Positions 1 to 10,157 of a DNA stretch of 64,000 nucleotides are shown in pieces. Made by a program: the position numbers and the translations under genes. The notes below the pieces were generated by a model that was not told where the DNA came from, did no database searches, and saw nothing but the letters and a program-made list of their open reading frames with translations. Position 1 is the first letter of the stretch. Each line of letters opens with the position of its first letter. The DNA comes from Neisseria arctica (GTDB lineage: Bacteria > Pseudomonadota > Gammaproteobacteria > Burkholderiales > Neisseriaceae). The DNA lies in contig NZ_CP091510.1 in assembly GCF_022870905.1 (NCBI RefSeq), positions 744,001-808,000 on the forward strand. Direction: 5' to 3'.

Positions 1-288
1 GCGGGGAGGCCGCTAGACCTTGTAATTTGCGATATGGCCCCCAATATGTCGGGCAATGCAGTAACGGATCAGGCCCGTAGCTTCTACTTGTGCGAGTTGG
101 CCTTGGATTTTGCGGCCAACCACCTGAAGCCTGGCGGTATGTTTTTGGTTAAAGTATTTCAAGGTGCCGGTTATCAGGAGTATCTGTCGGAAATGAAGAA
201 AGTTTTCACTACAGTACAGACGCGCAAGCCCGAAGCTTCACGCAATCGTTCCAGTGAGATTTATCTATTAGGTAAAAATAAACGCTGA
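1..288 (+). CDS. rlmE: 23S rRNA (uridine-2'-O)-methyltransferase, 3' part
   Basis: This is the C-terminal end of RlmE (FtsJ/RrmJ), which methylates the 2'-O of U2552 in the 23S rRNA A-loop using SAM. The frame is open from the first base of the window, so the gene starts upstream. Three of the four residues of the family's K-D-K-E catalytic tetrad are visible: Asp in CDMAPNMSG, Lys in FLVKVFQG and Glu in SSEIYLLG. The stop codon is 64 bases before the ftsH start, the usual rlmE-ftsH neighbourhood in proteobacteria. The N-terminal SAM-binding half lies outside the window. Confidence 0.93.
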   Translation, partial: AGRPLDLVICDMAPNMSGNAVTDQARSFYLCELALDFAANHLKPGGMFLVKVFQGAGYQEYLSEMKKVFTTVQTRKPEASRNRSSEIYLLGKNKR

Positions 289-352
289 CAATGCACCTGC
301 CCTGATTTAAAATTCATTTTTCATTTTCACCCTATTTATGGAGCCTGTTTCA

Positions 353-2350
353 GTGGGGAATACCGTTAAAAACTTATTGGTCTGGCTGGTTTTGGCCGTG
401 TGTTTGATGGCAGCATTCAATGCCATCACCGACAAACAGGAAAACAAACAGCAGATCGAATACTCGCAATTTATCGAACAAGTTAATAAAGGTGAAGTAG
501 CCAGTGTCAATATCGAAGGTTCGGTAGTTAGCGGCTATATGATCAAAGGCGAGCGTACCGACAATACGCCTTTCTTTACCAATGCTCCGTTGGATGACAA
601 TCTTGTTCCTACGCTTTTAGAGAAAAAAGTGCGTGTGCAGGTAACGCCGGAAGAAAAGCCGAGCATGTTTACTAGCGTGCTATTTAGCTTGCTGCCTGTA
701 TTGCTGCTGATCGGCGCATGGTTTTATTTTATGCGCATGCAAAGCGGCGGTGGCGGCAAGGGCGGAGCTTTTTCATTCGGCAAGAGCCGCGCCAAGTTGC
801 TGGATAAAGACAACAATAAGGTAACTTTTGCAGACGTGGCAGGTTGCGATGAGGCTAAAGAGGAGGTGCAGGAAATTGTTGATTACCTAAAAGCACCCAA
901 CCGTTACCAAAGTTTGGGCGGACGTGTGCCAAGAGGCATTTTGCTGGCTGGTAGCCCGGGTACCGGTAAAACTTTGCTGGCCAAGGCGATTGCAGGCGAA
1001 GCGCAAGTACCGTTTTTCAGCATTTCGGGCTCGGATTTCGTAGAAATGTTTGTCGGCGTGGGTGCCAGCCGTGTACGCGATATGTTTGAGCAGGCCAAGA
1101 AGAATGCGCCGTGTATTATCTTTATTGATGAAATCGATGCGGTAGGCCGTCAGCGCGGAGCAGGCTTGGGCGGTGGTAATGACGAGCGTGAACAAACCTT
1201 GAACCAACTGCTGGTTGAAATGGATGGTTTCGAAAGTAATCAAACTGTTATTGTGATTGCTGCTACCAACCGTCCGGATGTGTTGGATCCGGCGTTGCAA
1301 CGTCCCGGACGTTTTGACCGCCAAGTAGTTGTGCCGTTGCCGGATATTCGCGGACGTGAGCAGATTTTGAAAGTGCATGCGAAAAAAGTACCGCTAGATG
1401 AATCTGTGGATTTAAAAACTTTGGCAAAAGGTACCCCGGGTTTTTCAGGTGCGGATTTGGCCAACTTAGTGAATGAAGCCGCCTTATTTGCAGGCCGTCG
1501 CAATAAAATCAAAGTAGACCAAAGCGACTTTGAAGATGCTAAAGACAAAATCTATATGGGGCCGGAGCGCCGTTCGATGGTGATGCACGAAGATGAGAAG
1601 CGGGCCACTGCTTATCATGAGGCAGGTCATGCCATCGTAGCTGAAACATTGGAAGGAACGGATCCTGTTCATAAAGTTACCATTATGCCGCGTGGTCGTG
1701 CTTTAGGTTTGACTTGGCAGTTACCTGAACGTGACCGCATCAGTCTATATAAAGATCAAATGCTGAATCAGATTTCGATTCTGTTCGGCGGTCGTATTGC
1801 CGAAGATATTTATGTAGGCCGTATTTCGACAGGGGCTTCTAACGATTTTGAGCGTGCTACTCAGATTGCGCGTGATATGGTTACCCGTTACGGTATGTCG
1901 GAAAAAATGGGGCCGATGGTGTATGGCGAGAACGAAAGCGAAGTATTTTTGGGTCGTTCGGTAACTCATTCGCAAAATATCTCCGAGCGGACTATGCGCC
2001 AGGTTGATGCCGAAATCCGCCGTATTATCGATGAACAGTATGCGGTTGCTTACAAAATCTTGAGTGAAAACCGCGATAAAATGGAAACCATGACCAAAGC
2101 TTTGATGGATTGGGAAACCATTGATCGTGATCAGGTGCTGGAAATTATGGCAGGTAAACAGCCCAGCCCGCCTAAAGATTACAGTCATAATATCCGTACT
2201 GAAGAAGTTGTTGAAACTCCTGCTTCTGAAGAGGCTGTGCAGGCTGAGTCTTCAGAGCATGTACAACCTACAACAGGTTCTGCGGATATTGAGACAGGGC
2301 GTCCTAATCCTGATGGAGATCAACCGCATCAGCCTTCGGATAAAATTTGA
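353..2350 (+). CDS. ftsH: ATP-dependent zinc metalloprotease FtsH
   Basis: FtsH is a membrane-anchored AAA+ protease that degrades misfolded membrane proteins and short-lived regulators. Counting from the upstream in-frame ATG at 338, there are two membrane segments (about 13-28 and 107-130), Walker A GSPGTGKT (about 205-212), Walker [11 protein letters not shown], an arginine-finger region and the zinc motif HEAGH (about 427). The C-terminal tail is acidic and low in complexity. I prefer the GTG at 353: GGAG at 340-343 sits nine bases before it, while the ATG at 338 has no Shine-Dalgarno and overlaps that GGAG. From the GTG the protein has 665 residues and begins (M)[10 protein letters not shown], close to other FtsH N-termini. 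Confidence 0.95.
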   Translation: MGNTVKNLLVWLVLAVCLMAAFNAITDKQENKQQIEYSQFIEQVNKGEVASVNIEGSVVSGYMIKGERTDNTPFFTNAPLDDNLVPTLLEKKVRVQVTPEEKPSMFTSVLFSLLPVLLLIGAWFYFMRMQSGGGGKGGAFSFGKSRAKLLDKDNNKVTFADVAGCDEAKEEVQEIVDYLKAPNRYQSLGGRVPRGILLAGSPGTGKTLLAKAIAGEAQVPFFSISGSDFVEMFVGVGASRVRDMFEQAKKNAPCIIFIDEIDAVGRQRGAGLGGGNDEREQTLNQLLVEMDGFESNQTVIVIAATNRPDVLDPALQRPGRFDRQVVVPLPDIRGREQILKVHAKKVPLDESVDLKTLAKGTPGFSGADLANLVNEAALFAGRRNKIKVDQSDFEDAKDKIYMGPERRSMVMHEDEKRATAYHEAGHAIVAETLEGTDPVHKVTIMPRGRALGLTWQLPERDRISLYKDQMLNQISILFGGRIAEDIYVGRISTGASNDFERATQIARDMVTRYGMSEKMGPMVYGENESEVFLGRSVTHSQNISERTMRQVDAEIRRIIDEQYAVAYKILSENRDKMETMTKALMDWETIDRDQVLEIMAGKQPSPPKDYSHNIRTEEVVETPASEEAVQAESSEHVQPTTGSADIETGRPNPDGDQPHQPSDKI

Positions 2351-2360
2351 TGGCAATACA

Positions 2361-2391
2361 AAACAGCAGCTTGAAAGGCTGCTGTTTTTTT
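2361..2391 (+). terminator. Rho-independent terminator after ftsH
   Basis: Arms AACAGCAGC and GCTGCTGTT flank a short loop and run into a T tract. It lies 11 bases after the ftsH stop, so folP probably has its own promoter. Confidence 0.85.
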
Positions 2392-2707
2392 ATGGTATTG
2401 AATGGGCGTATGAATAGATTATTTTACCTAGCCTGTCGGATCAGGAATGGCTTCAGACGGCCTAGGAAGAAATCAAGATTTTGATACTTATAAGGAAATA
2501 GTAGTTATCCATAAATAAAATCACATCACTTTGATATTTATTAATGACTCGGATGCCCTATATGGTATCGTTTGTAGTTTCCATAATTATATAATATGCA
2601 AATTTTATCAATGTAGTGGCGATCGCCGAAGACCTGACGTTGTAGTAAAGATTAAAGCATATTGAGTTTTTATTTTCGCTATCTTGATGTATTTGTAAAA
2701 GAAACCT
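2392..2707. other. Intergenic region before folP
   Basis: This AT-rich spacer holds one uptake sequence on the minus strand (around 2453-2465). I see no gene or RNA in it. It presumably carries the folP promoter. Confidence 0.5.
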
Positions 2708-3571
2708 ATGAAAAATTATCAATGGCAATGTAACCGTTTTACTCTCGATTTGGCAGAAACCAAAATTATGGGTATCGTGAATTTAACGCCTGATTCGTTT
2801 TCAGACGGCGGTGTTTATTCGCAATCAATTCAGTCATCTTTAAAGCATGCCGAGCAATTGCTTAAGGATGGTGCGGATATATTGGACATAGGCGGCGAGT
2901 CTACCCGTCCCAGTTCGGATTACGTGTCGCCAGAGGAAGAATGGACACGAGTAGAACCCATATTGGAAGAAGTTGCAAAATGGAATGTACCTGTTAGCTT
3001 GGATAGCCGGCGTACTATTGTCATGCAGCGGGTTTTGTCAAATGGTTGGGTAGATATTATTAATGACGTGTCGGCATTGTCCGATACAGGTGCGGTTGAT
3101 CTGCTGGCAGGGTACGATAAGGTAGGCGTGTGCTTGATGCATATGCAGGGAGAACCGAAAACTATGCAGCAAAATCCGACCTATCAGGATGTGGTGGCGG
3201 AGGTGGCCGCTTATTTGGATGAGCGGGTTCGTATTTGTGAGGAGGCCGGTATCGCAAAAAATAGAATTGTGGCAGATCCGGGGTTCGGTTTTGGTAAAAC
3301 TTTGCAGCATAATATTGCTTTGATGGAGCATTTGGAAGAATTAGGAGCCAGTATTGATTTGCCGTTGCTGGTTGGGATTTCTCGAAAAAGAATGATTGGC
3401 GAGCTAACCGGAGAAGGTAATGCGGAGCTTAGGGTTTACGGAAGTGTTGCGGCTGCTTTGGCTGCTGCCGCACGCGGCGCCCAAATACTGAGGGTACATG
3501 ACGTAAAAGCCACTTCGGATGCGTTGAACGTATGGCGCGCATTAGGTGTCTATAGTCGGTCCGTCAGATAA
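2708..3571 (+). CDS. folP: dihydropteroate synthase
   Basis: FolP condenses p-aminobenzoate with hydroxymethyl-dihydropterin pyrophosphate in folate synthesis and is the sulfonamide target. Both family signatures are present: [16 protein letters not shown] near residue 20 and [12 protein letters not shown] near residue 60. DPGFGFGKT and GISRKRMIG follow further on. At 287 residues it is a full-length TIM-barrel DHPS. It lies between ftsH and glmM, the conserved order also seen in E. coli. The Shine-Dalgarno is weak (AAGAAA). Confidence 0.96.
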   Translation: MKNYQWQCNRFTLDLAETKIMGIVNLTPDSFSDGGVYSQSIQSSLKHAEQLLKDGADILDIGGESTRPSSDYVSPEEEWTRVEPILEEVAKWNVPVSLDSRRTIVMQRVLSNGWVDIINDVSALSDTGAVDLLAGYDKVGVCLMHMQGEPKTMQQNPTYQDVVAEVAAYLDERVRICEEAGIAKNRIVADPGFGFGKTLQHNIALMEHLEELGASIDLPLLVGISRKRMIGELTGEGNAELRVYGSVAAALAAAARGAQILRVHDVKATSDALNVWRALGVYSRSVR

Positions 3572-3870
3572 AACCAAAGAAGTAAATTTTCAGGTTTAAG
3601 CGGCATAGGATTTAGCAGTAAAAAATATTTCAGTTGCAGATGGCATAAGTAATGGTTATTGGGATAAAAACCGTATAGATAACCGTTTGAACGCTACAAG
3701 CAGCCAGCTGTCCTGATTATGCTTTCTTATTTGGATTAGTAGCAGATAATAGTGAAGTATTTTCAAAAGCGGAAAGACTATGCCTGCCTGGGGCAAAAGC
3801 GGATAAACCGCTAGCTGCTTTGGTTGTGCTGATTTAGAATGTCTACTGAATTAAATGGAGACTCCATAAT
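3572..3870. other. Intergenic region between folP and glmM
   Basis: No gene, RNA or clear terminator is recognisable in these 299 bases. A GGAG at 3856-3859 serves the glmM start. Confidence 0.4.
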
Positions 3871-5220
3871 ATGGCGAAAAAATATTTTGGTACCGATGGC
3901 GTTCGCGGCGAAGTCGGCCAATTTCCGATTACCCCTGATTTTGTATTAAAGCTGGGTTATGCCGCCGGCCAAGTATTGGTGCAGCATGATAGCGAACAAA
4001 AGCCGACTGTGATTATCGGTAAAGATACCCGCATTTCAGGCTATATGTTGGAAGCGGCATTGGTGGCGGGCTTTACCGCTGCCGGTGTAAATGTGATTCA
4101 AACCGGCCCGCTGCCGACGCCGGGCGTAGCATATTTAACCAAGGCTTTACGCCTTTCTGCCGGCGTGATGATTTCCGCTTCGCATAACGTTTATTCCGAT
4201 AACGGCATTAAATTTTTTGCAGAAGGCGGCGTTAAGCTGAGCGATGAGATTGAGTTGGAAATCGAAGCTAAGCTGGATGAAGAAATGAAAACCCAACCTT
4301 CTTCCGGTTTGGGTCGGGCCCGTCGTATTAATGGTGCGGATGACCGCTATATCGAATTCTGTAAATCAACCTTTCCCTCGCAAATGGACTTGCGTGGTCT
4401 GAAATTGGTAGTAGATACAGCTAACGGCGCAGGATACCATGTCGCCCCTAAAGTATTCCATGAGTTGGGTGCCCATGTCATTACCATCGGTGGAGAGCCA
4501 AATGGCTATAACATCAACGAAAAAGTAGGCGCTACCCACCCGAAAGCATTGCAGGCGGCTGTTCTGCAAAACGAAGCCGATTACGGTATTGCATTGGATG
4601 GTGACGGCGATCGTTTGATTATGGTGGATAAAAACGGGAAAGCCTACGACGGCGACAGCCTAATTTATGTAGTGGCCAAAGCCCGCGCCAAAGAAGGGGT
4701 TGATATAGGTGGCGTAGTAGGAACTGTGATGACCAATATGGCGATGGAGTTGGCCTTGCAAGAGCAGGGTATACCGTTTGCCCGTGCTAAAGTGGGTGAC
4801 CGCTATGTCTTGGAGCAGCTTCATAAACGCGGATGGTTGATTGGCGGTGAAGCCAGCGGCCATATTTTGTGTATGGACAAACACAATACCGGAGACGGTA
4901 TTATTTCGGCTTTGCAAGTGCTGGCCGCTCTCAAAACCCTTGAGCAGGATTTGGCAACGGTATGCGCCGATTGGCAGCCGTTTCCTCAAACCATGATTAA
5001 CGTACGCATCCAAAAAGGCCAGGATTGGCAAACTGCTTCGAAAGATGTATTGGCCGAAGTAGAGAAAGAGCTTGAAGGTAAAGGACGTGTCGTGTTACGG
5101 GCGTCCGGTACAGAGCCTGTAGTGCGTGTGATGGTAGAGGCGCGCCAAACCGATTGGGCTAAGCACGGTGCGGAGCGGATTGCGGCAGCAATCCAAGGCA
5201 CTAAAGCGACAAAAAAGTAA
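3871..5220 (+). CDS. glmM: phosphoglucosamine mutase
   Basis: GlmM interconverts glucosamine-6-phosphate and glucosamine-1-phosphate, the step feeding UDP-GlcNAc for peptidoglycan and lipooligosaccharide. The phosphoserine loop MISASHN places the catalytic Ser at about residue 104. The metal-binding loop DGDGDRL lies near residue 245, and the C-terminal phosphate-binding [14 protein letters not shown] is intact. The N-terminus [11 protein letters not shown] is typical and the length (449 aa) is standard. A GGAG sits 11 bases upstream of the ATG. Confidence 0.97.
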   Translation: MAKKYFGTDGVRGEVGQFPITPDFVLKLGYAAGQVLVQHDSEQKPTVIIGKDTRISGYMLEAALVAGFTAAGVNVIQTGPLPTPGVAYLTKALRLSAGVMISASHNVYSDNGIKFFAEGGVKLSDEIELEIEAKLDEEMKTQPSSGLGRARRINGADDRYIEFCKSTFPSQMDLRGLKLVVDTANGAGYHVAPKVFHELGAHVITIGGEPNGYNINEKVGATHPKALQAAVLQNEADYGIALDGDGDRLIMVDKNGKAYDGDSLIYVVAKARAKEGVDIGGVVGTVMTNMAMELALQEQGIPFARAKVGDRYVLEQLHKRGWLIGGEASGHILCMDKHNTGDGIISALQVLAALKTLEQDLATVCADWQPFPQTMINVRIQKGQDWQTASKDVLAEVEKELEGKGRVVLRASGTEPVVRVMVEARQTDWAKHGAERIAAAIQGTKATKK

Positions 5221-5252
5221 AGTAAGCGGACAGTATAGTTGCCGCTGTTTTG

Positions 5253-5264
5253 AGGCCGTCTGAA
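5253..5264 (+). other. DNA uptake sequence (AG-DUS)
   Basis: AGGCCGTCTGAA stands alone in the glmM-dedA spacer, with no inverted partner. DUS are recognised by the ComP minor pilin during natural transformation in Neisseriaceae. Confidence 0.85.
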
Positions 5265-5401
5265 ACGCGGCCTGGAAACCGGATATTGTACCGAGGGAGG
5301 CCTTAGCGATTAGTAGGGTTTATCGGTACAATATTTCTGTAGTTACCGGTTTCTTCGTTATAATAACGAATTGACTTTTCTCATCAGGGAATCCGATCTG
5401 C

Positions 5402-6073
5402 ATGTTAGCCTTATTAGAAGCTTTTTTCACCCAATACGGATATGCAGCCGTATTTTTCGTACTGGTTGCTTGCGGTTTCGGCGTACCGATTCCGGAAGAC
5501 ATAACACTGGTAGCCGGAGGGGTGATTTCTGGTCTGGGCTATGCCAATGTGCACATCATGGTTTTGATCGGAATGTTGGGGGTGCTGGTAGGGGACGGAC
5601 TGATGTTTACGGCCGGCCGCATCTACGGCCATCGTATTTTGAAAGTTCCTTTTATTGCCAGGGTTATGACCCCGAAGCGCTATGCACAGGTACAGGAAAA
5701 ATTTGATAAATACGGCAACCGCGTATTGTTTGTTGCCCGTTTTTTACCCGGATTGCGCACGCCGATTTATATTACCGCGGGTATCAGCCGCAAAGTATCC
5801 TATACCCGTTTTTTACTGATGGATGGCTTTGCCGCCCTGATATCGGTTCCCGTATGGATATACCTTGGTGCATATGGTGCAGAGCAAACCGATTGGCTTA
5901 TGGAAAAAGTACATCAATTCCAGTCCGGTTTGTTTGTATTAATTGGTATAGGTGTGGCGATATTGCTTTATTTCTGGTGGAAAAAGCGTCAGCGTTTACG
6001 TTTTTACCGTCAGCACTTAAGCGAGCTGCGGGCCAAGCGCAAAGCTGAGCGGGCCGCAAAAAAAGCCCGATAG
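5402..6073 (+). CDS. DedA family inner-membrane protein
   Basis: This DedA/SNARE-associated (VTT domain) integral membrane protein belongs to a family linked to undecaprenyl-phosphate and phospholipid flipping and to envelope homeostasis. The N-terminal motif FGVPIPEDITLVAGG (about residues 23-40) and the ARFLPGLRTPIYITAG segment (about 113-130) are typical of the DedA re-entrant region. Several hydrophobic helices follow, and the tail is highly basic (KRKAERAAKKAR). The length is 223 aa. A TATAAT at about 5359-5364 may be its -10 box. The paralogue cannot be assigned from sequence alone. Confidence 0.88.
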   Translation: MLALLEAFFTQYGYAAVFFVLVACGFGVPIPEDITLVAGGVISGLGYANVHIMVLIGMLGVLVGDGLMFTAGRIYGHRILKVPFIARVMTPKRYAQVQEKFDKYGNRVLFVARFLPGLRTPIYITAGISRKVSYTRFLLMDGFAALISVPVWIYLGAYGAEQTDWLMEKVHQFQSGLFVLIGIGVAILLYFWWKKRQRLRFYRQHLSELRAKRKAERAAKKAR

Positions 6074-6089
6074 TAAGTTTGTTTGTTAC

Positions 6090-6120
6090 AATGCCGTCTG
6101 AAATGTTTCAGACGGCATTT
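6090..6120 (+). terminator. DUS-pair terminator after dedA gene
   Basis: An ATGCCGTCTGAAA arm and its exact complement are separated by two bases and followed by T residues. Inverted uptake sequences used as terminators are characteristic of Neisseria. Confidence 0.85.
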
Positions 6121-6280
6121 ATACCGCCTAGACTTCAAACAGTACGATATCGATACATCATCAATAATTCTGTATGCTCCTGTTATGAGGGAGCGGGCTA
6201 TTTGAAATCTTATTTGCCGATATGGAAATTGGTTTCCGTGTAATGCATTTACGATAAAACAGAAGTAAAGGATCATCTCA

Positions 6281-7246
6281 ATGACTGAAAAAATTTACGG
6301 CGACGGCGCGTTTCGCCGGGAATCGTTGAAAGGCTCGACTATTGAAAACACGTATGCCGGTGCGCTGTCGTTTATGCGCCGCCGTTATACTCGTGATTTG
6401 AGTGGTGCGGATGTAGTGGTTTCAGGTGTGCCGCTTGATCTGGCAACGACTTTTCGTCCGGGAGCCCGCTTAGGGCCGGCCGCGATTCGGGCGGCCAGCG
6501 TGCAATTGGCCGAGTTGAATTTGTTTCCTTGGGGTTTTGATCCGTTTGATGATTTGGCCGTTATTGATTACGGCGACTGCTGGTTTGATGCGCATAAGCC
6601 GTGGGGCATACGCGAAACCATCAAGCAGCATGCTTTGGATATTATCACCAACAGTGATGCCAAAATGCTCACTTTGGGTGGCGATCATTTCATTACATAT
6701 CCTTTATTGCAGGCACATGCCGAAAAATACGGTAAGCCGCTCAGCCTGCTGCATTTCGATGCACATTGCGATACCTGGCCTGACGATGATCCCGAATCAT
6801 TGAACCACGGTACGATGTTTTATAAAGCGGTGAAAGACGGTTTGATTAATCCGGCTACTTCCGCACAAGTCGGTATCCGTACTTGGAACAGCGACTTTAT
6901 GGGTATGAATATGCTGTTTGCACCGTGGGTAAATGAAAACGGCGCAGAAGCTACTGTAAAACGGATTTATGAAATTATCGGTGATAATCCCGTTTATATC
7001 ACTTTTGATATCGACTGCCTTGATCCCGCTTTTGCTCCGGGTACGGGTACGCCTGTTCCGGGCGGATTGGATTCGCATACGGCTTTGAGCATTGTACGCT
7101 CGTTGGGTGATTTGAATATTGTCGGTATGGATGTGGTAGAGGTATCGCCTGCTTATGATAATGCGGAAATCACCGCCATTGCTGCTGCGCATGTGGCCGC
7201 CGATATGCTGTGCTTGATGCGTAATAAAAAAGTAGCCGGGAAATAA
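6281..7246 (+). CDS. speB: agmatinase (ureohydrolase)
   Basis: SpeB hydrolyses agmatine to putrescine and urea with a binuclear Mn centre. The ureohydrolase metal motifs are in order: GGDHFITYP (about 132-140), HFDAHCDTW (about 159-166) and FDIDCLDP (about 242-249). The substrate-region sequence GTGTPVPGGL is also present. The 321-residue length and the N-terminal FRPGARLGPAAIR favour agmatinase over arginase or formimidoglutamase. No arginine decarboxylase lies nearby, so the source of agmatine is unknown from this window. Confidence 0.9.
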   Translation: MTEKIYGDGAFRRESLKGSTIENTYAGALSFMRRRYTRDLSGADVVVSGVPLDLATTFRPGARLGPAAIRAASVQLAELNLFPWGFDPFDDLAVIDYGDCWFDAHKPWGIRETIKQHALDIITNSDAKMLTLGGDHFITYPLLQAHAEKYGKPLSLLHFDAHCDTWPDDDPESLNHGTMFYKAVKDGLINPATSAQVGIRTWNSDFMGMNMLFAPWVNENGAEATVKRIYEIIGDNPVYITFDIDCLDPAFAPGTGTPVPGGLDSHTALSIVRSLGDLNIVGMDVVEVSPAYDNAEITAIAAAHVAADMLCLMRNKKVAGK

Positions 7247-7391
7247 TTTGTAATAACGGGATATGTCGGGTTGTAGTGCACCGTTATATTTCGCGCTGAT
7301 AGCGGTAGCGGGATACTTATTGCATATATCGGCATGGTTGGTATCGGCTTGCGTGATCCGCAGGCCGATATGCATATTCAGGATAAGGATG

Positions 7392-8387
7392 ATGGCATTG
7401 AAAAAGCGTATTTTCGTACTTTATACGGGCGGTACGATCGGCATGTGCCAAAGTGCCGAGGGTTTGCGCCCTGATACCGCATTGGTTGGGAGGGCATTGA
7501 AACCATTTTCAGACGGCCTTGATTTCGATTGGCACGTTTGCAGCCCTTTGATTGATTCGTCTGCGGTAACATTGGCTGATTGGCAGCAATGGTTGGATTT
7601 GTTGGCCGATAAGATACCTCAATATGACGGTATTTTGGTACTGCATGGAACGGATACACTGGCTTATACTGCCAATATACTGGCTTTGGGGTTGCAGAAT
7701 TTGGATAAGCCTGTGGTATTGACCGGTGCCCAATGGCCGTTTGATAGCGAGGGCAGCGATGCGCCTTTCAATTTGGCAACGGCAGTAGCAGCTTTTGAGC
7801 TGCCCGATTTGCGTGAAGTAGCAGTAGCATTTAACGGAAAGCTTTTTGCGGCGGTGGGCAGCAGTAAAATCAGTACGGAAACATCTGAAGGTTTTGGTAA
7901 CCCGCATTTTGGCATACTGGGGGAGTGGGTGGAGCGGCAAGGTTGGCAGAATCTGGATATCAGGCCGTCTGAAAACTGCGGGGGCGGTTTTTTTGCCCGG
8001 TCGTTGGACTCCTCTGCCAAGGTGTGGTGCCATACGCTAACGCCCGGTTTTTCCTCGCATATACTGGCATTTCAGTTGGCAAAGACAGATGCCCAAGCCG
8101 TGATACTGCAAAGTTACGGTCATGGTAACGCGCCTGCGGAGGAAGATTTTATTGGTGCCGTATCGGCTTTTACCGGGCATGGCGGTTTGGTGTTGAATAT
8201 CAGCCAAGTGCAGCAAGGGTGTGCCGCGGCGGTTTATGCACAAGGTGATGCTTTGCGTCGGGCTGGTGTGGTGAATGGCGGTAAGGCCAATCTGGAAACT
8301 GCGCTAGCTTTGTTAACGTGGGCGGTATCGTTAAAATGGAGTAAAGCGCGTTTGGAAGAAGAACTGCAATTTTTGAAATTAGTATAA
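7392..8387 (+). CDS. ansA: L-asparaginase, type I-like
   Basis: The enzyme hydrolyses asparagine to aspartate and ammonia. The two catalytic signatures are clear: LYTGGTIGM with the nucleophilic Thr at about residue 12, and LHGTDTLAYTA with the Thr-Asp pair. There is no signal peptide, consistent with the cytoplasmic type I enzyme, and the length (331 aa) fits. I choose the ATG at 7392 because AGGA at 7380-7383 is eight bases upstream; the frame is open further left but that extension has no family similarity. Two DUS cores (about 7510 and 7969) lie inside the coding region. Confidence 0.9.
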   Translation: MALKKRIFVLYTGGTIGMCQSAEGLRPDTALVGRALKPFSDGLDFDWHVCSPLIDSSAVTLADWQQWLDLLADKIPQYDGILVLHGTDTLAYTANILALGLQNLDKPVVLTGAQWPFDSEGSDAPFNLATAVAAFELPDLREVAVAFNGKLFAAVGSSKISTETSEGFGNPHFGILGEWVERQGWQNLDIRPSENCGGGFFARSLDSSAKVWCHTLTPGFSSHILAFQLAKTDAQAVILQSYGHGNAPAEEDFIGAVSAFTGHGGLVLNISQVQQGCAAAVYAQGDALRRAGVVNGGKANLETALALLTWAVSLKWSKARLEEELQFLKLV

Positions 8388-8405
8388 GCATTTTGCCGTC
8401 GTATA

Positions 8406-8448
8406 AAAAAACATGCCGTCCGAACGATTTCAGACGGCATGTTTTTTA
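8406..8448. terminator. Imperfect DUS-pair terminator between convergent genes
   Basis: The arms AAACATGCCGTCCGAA and TTTCAGACGGCATGTTT pair with one C-A mismatch and have A/T tracts on both sides. It can serve both the asparaginase gene (+) and the transporter gene (-). Confidence 0.8.
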
Positions 8449-8457
8449 CATTACGAA

Positions 8458-9864
8458 TCAGGCATAAACAAAGTAAGCCCAGAAGCCGACTAAAAGAATA
8501 CATAAGATATTCAGCAGCATCCCTGTCCGCATCATTTCGCGTTGCTGGATTAACCCCGTGCCAAATACGATGGCATTAGGCGGAGTGGCAACCGGCAGCA
8601 TAAAGGCGCATGAAGCACCGATACCGATAACAAATACCAATACTTCTTTAGGTAATCCCATTTGGGTGGCAATGCTGGCAAAAATCGGTACCAACAATGC
8701 GGCAGAAGCCGTATTACTGGTAAATTCGGTCAGGAAGATAATAAAAGTCGCTACGGCCAAAATCACGATTAAAGGATGGGCGAGGACGAAAGTCGTTGCA
8801 ATTTGCTGTCCGAGCGCTAATGAAGCGCCTGATTTTTGCAATAGGCTGCTCAGTGCGATACCACCACCGAACAGCATCAATACGCCCCAATCGGTATTGC
8901 GGGCAATTTCTTTCCAACGGGCCACGCCGAATACGACTACGGCAATTGCGGCAATTAAAGCTACAACGGTATCAGGATTACTGATGCCGAAAGCAGTTTT
9001 AATTTTGTCGCCCGAGATCCACGCAACAACCGCACCAATGAAAATCAACATGGCTAATACACGGTGGAGGGTCCAAGGAATTTCTTCATTGGTAACGGTA
9101 ACTTTTTCGCTCAAATTCGGGCGTAGGATAACAAACAACGAAATCAACATCAGCGGCAGAATCAGCAGCATCATGGGCAGACCCATTTTCATCCAACCGG
9201 CAAAATCCAAATCAAGTGCTTTGGCGGCGATTGCATTGGGCGGAGAACCAACTACGGTTCCCAGGCCGCCGATGCTAGCGCAATAGGCGATCCCGAGTAA
9301 GACAAAAACAAACGTTTTACGGTCTTTCTCACGGTCTAGGTGGTCCATCATACCAAGAGCAAGCGGCAGCATCATGGCTGCCGTGGCAGTGTTGCTGATC
9401 CACATCGAGAGAAACGCCGTAACGCCGAAAATAGCCAAAACGGCGATTTTCATATTACCGCCTGAAAGCGAGATCAACCATAAGGCGATTTTGCGGTCGA
9501 GACGTTGCATATGCAGGGCTGTCGCCAATGCGAAACCGCCGAAGAAAATATAAATAATCGGATCGGCAAAACCTGCCAGAGCAGTTTTCGTATCCATTTC
9601 CGGAATGCCGATAATGGCGGCCAATACCGGAATCATCAGCGCGGTCACGGTAATATGTACGGCCTCGGTAAACCATAAGATGGCTACGAAAATTAATACG
9701 GCGATACCTTTGTTGGCATTTGTTTCATAGGGAAGAATCTGATAAATCAAAAAACTGACAATAGCGGCAATAAAGGTGATCAGCAGCCCTTTGAAATTAG
9801 TAATCGGCAGCTGCGCGCTTAGTAGCTCGACATTGTCGGGGCGTTGGTCTTTCTGTTGGGTCAT
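8458..9864 (-). CDS. DASS/SLC13 family anion:sodium symporter
   Basis: This is a polytopic inner-membrane transporter of the divalent anion:Na+ symporter family. It has about a dozen hydrophobic segments and the paired Ser-Asn-Thr motifs of the family: SNTATAAMMLPLALG near residue 155 and TSNTASAALLVP near residue 390, each followed by a proline-rich loop (GSPPNAIA, VATPPNAIV). Substrates in the family include succinate, citrate, malate and sulfate, and sequence alone does not decide between them. The length is 468 aa. AGGAG lies five bases before the ATG. Confidence 0.88.
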   Translation of the reverse strand: MTQQKDQRPDNVELLSAQLPITNFKGLLITFIAAIVSFLIYQILPYETNANKGIAVLIFVAILWFTEAVHITVTALMIPVLAAIIGIPEMDTKTALAGFADPIIYIFFGGFALATALHMQRLDRKIALWLISLSGGNMKIAVLAIFGVTAFLSMWISNTATAAMMLPLALGMMDHLDREKDRKTFVFVLLGIAYCASIGGLGTVVGSPPNAIAAKALDLDFAGWMKMGLPMMLLILPLMLISLFVILRPNLSEKVTVTNEEIPWTLHRVLAMLIFIGAVVAWISGDKIKTAFGISNPDTVVALIAAIAVVVFGVARWKEIARNTDWGVLMLFGGGIALSSLLQKSGASLALGQQIATTFVLAHPLIVILAVATFIIFLTEFTSNTASAALLVPIFASIATQMGLPKEVLVFVIGIGASCAFMLPVATPPNAIVFGTGLIQQREMMRTGMLLNILCILLVGFWAYFVYA

Positions 9865-10111
9865 TGTTTCTCCTGGTCATATAGGCGCGGATAATTTGAA
9901 GTTAATTGCAGTATAAAACGTGATTTTGGCTGGTTTTGCTGCAAATTCACCGATTTATTATAAATGTAACTGTATGTAATTGTAAAGATATTGTTAAGCT
10001 GTCTATTGTGATTTGACGATGATATGCAGATGGTTTTAATTGTCGGCGTGTCGCTTCATATTTTAAAAGCAGTTGGTACTGGTCGGGTGCAGTCGGCAGA
10101 GAGCAAGACAA

Positions 10112-10142
10112 AAGGCCTTCCTTGTTAAAGAAGGCCGTCTGA
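10112..10142 (-). terminator. Terminator after cysA
   Basis: On the minus strand, GGCCTTC and GAAGGCC close a short loop and TTTTG follows. A DUS (10132-10143) overlaps one arm. Confidence 0.7.
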
Positions 10143-10157
10143 AACAATACGGGCTGT

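Noticed and set aside
7263-7391. Upstream in-frame start for the asparaginase, giving a hydrophobic N-terminal extension
   Set aside because: It has no ribosome site there, and the extension does not look like a real signal peptide. The ATG at 7392 has AGGA at the right distance.
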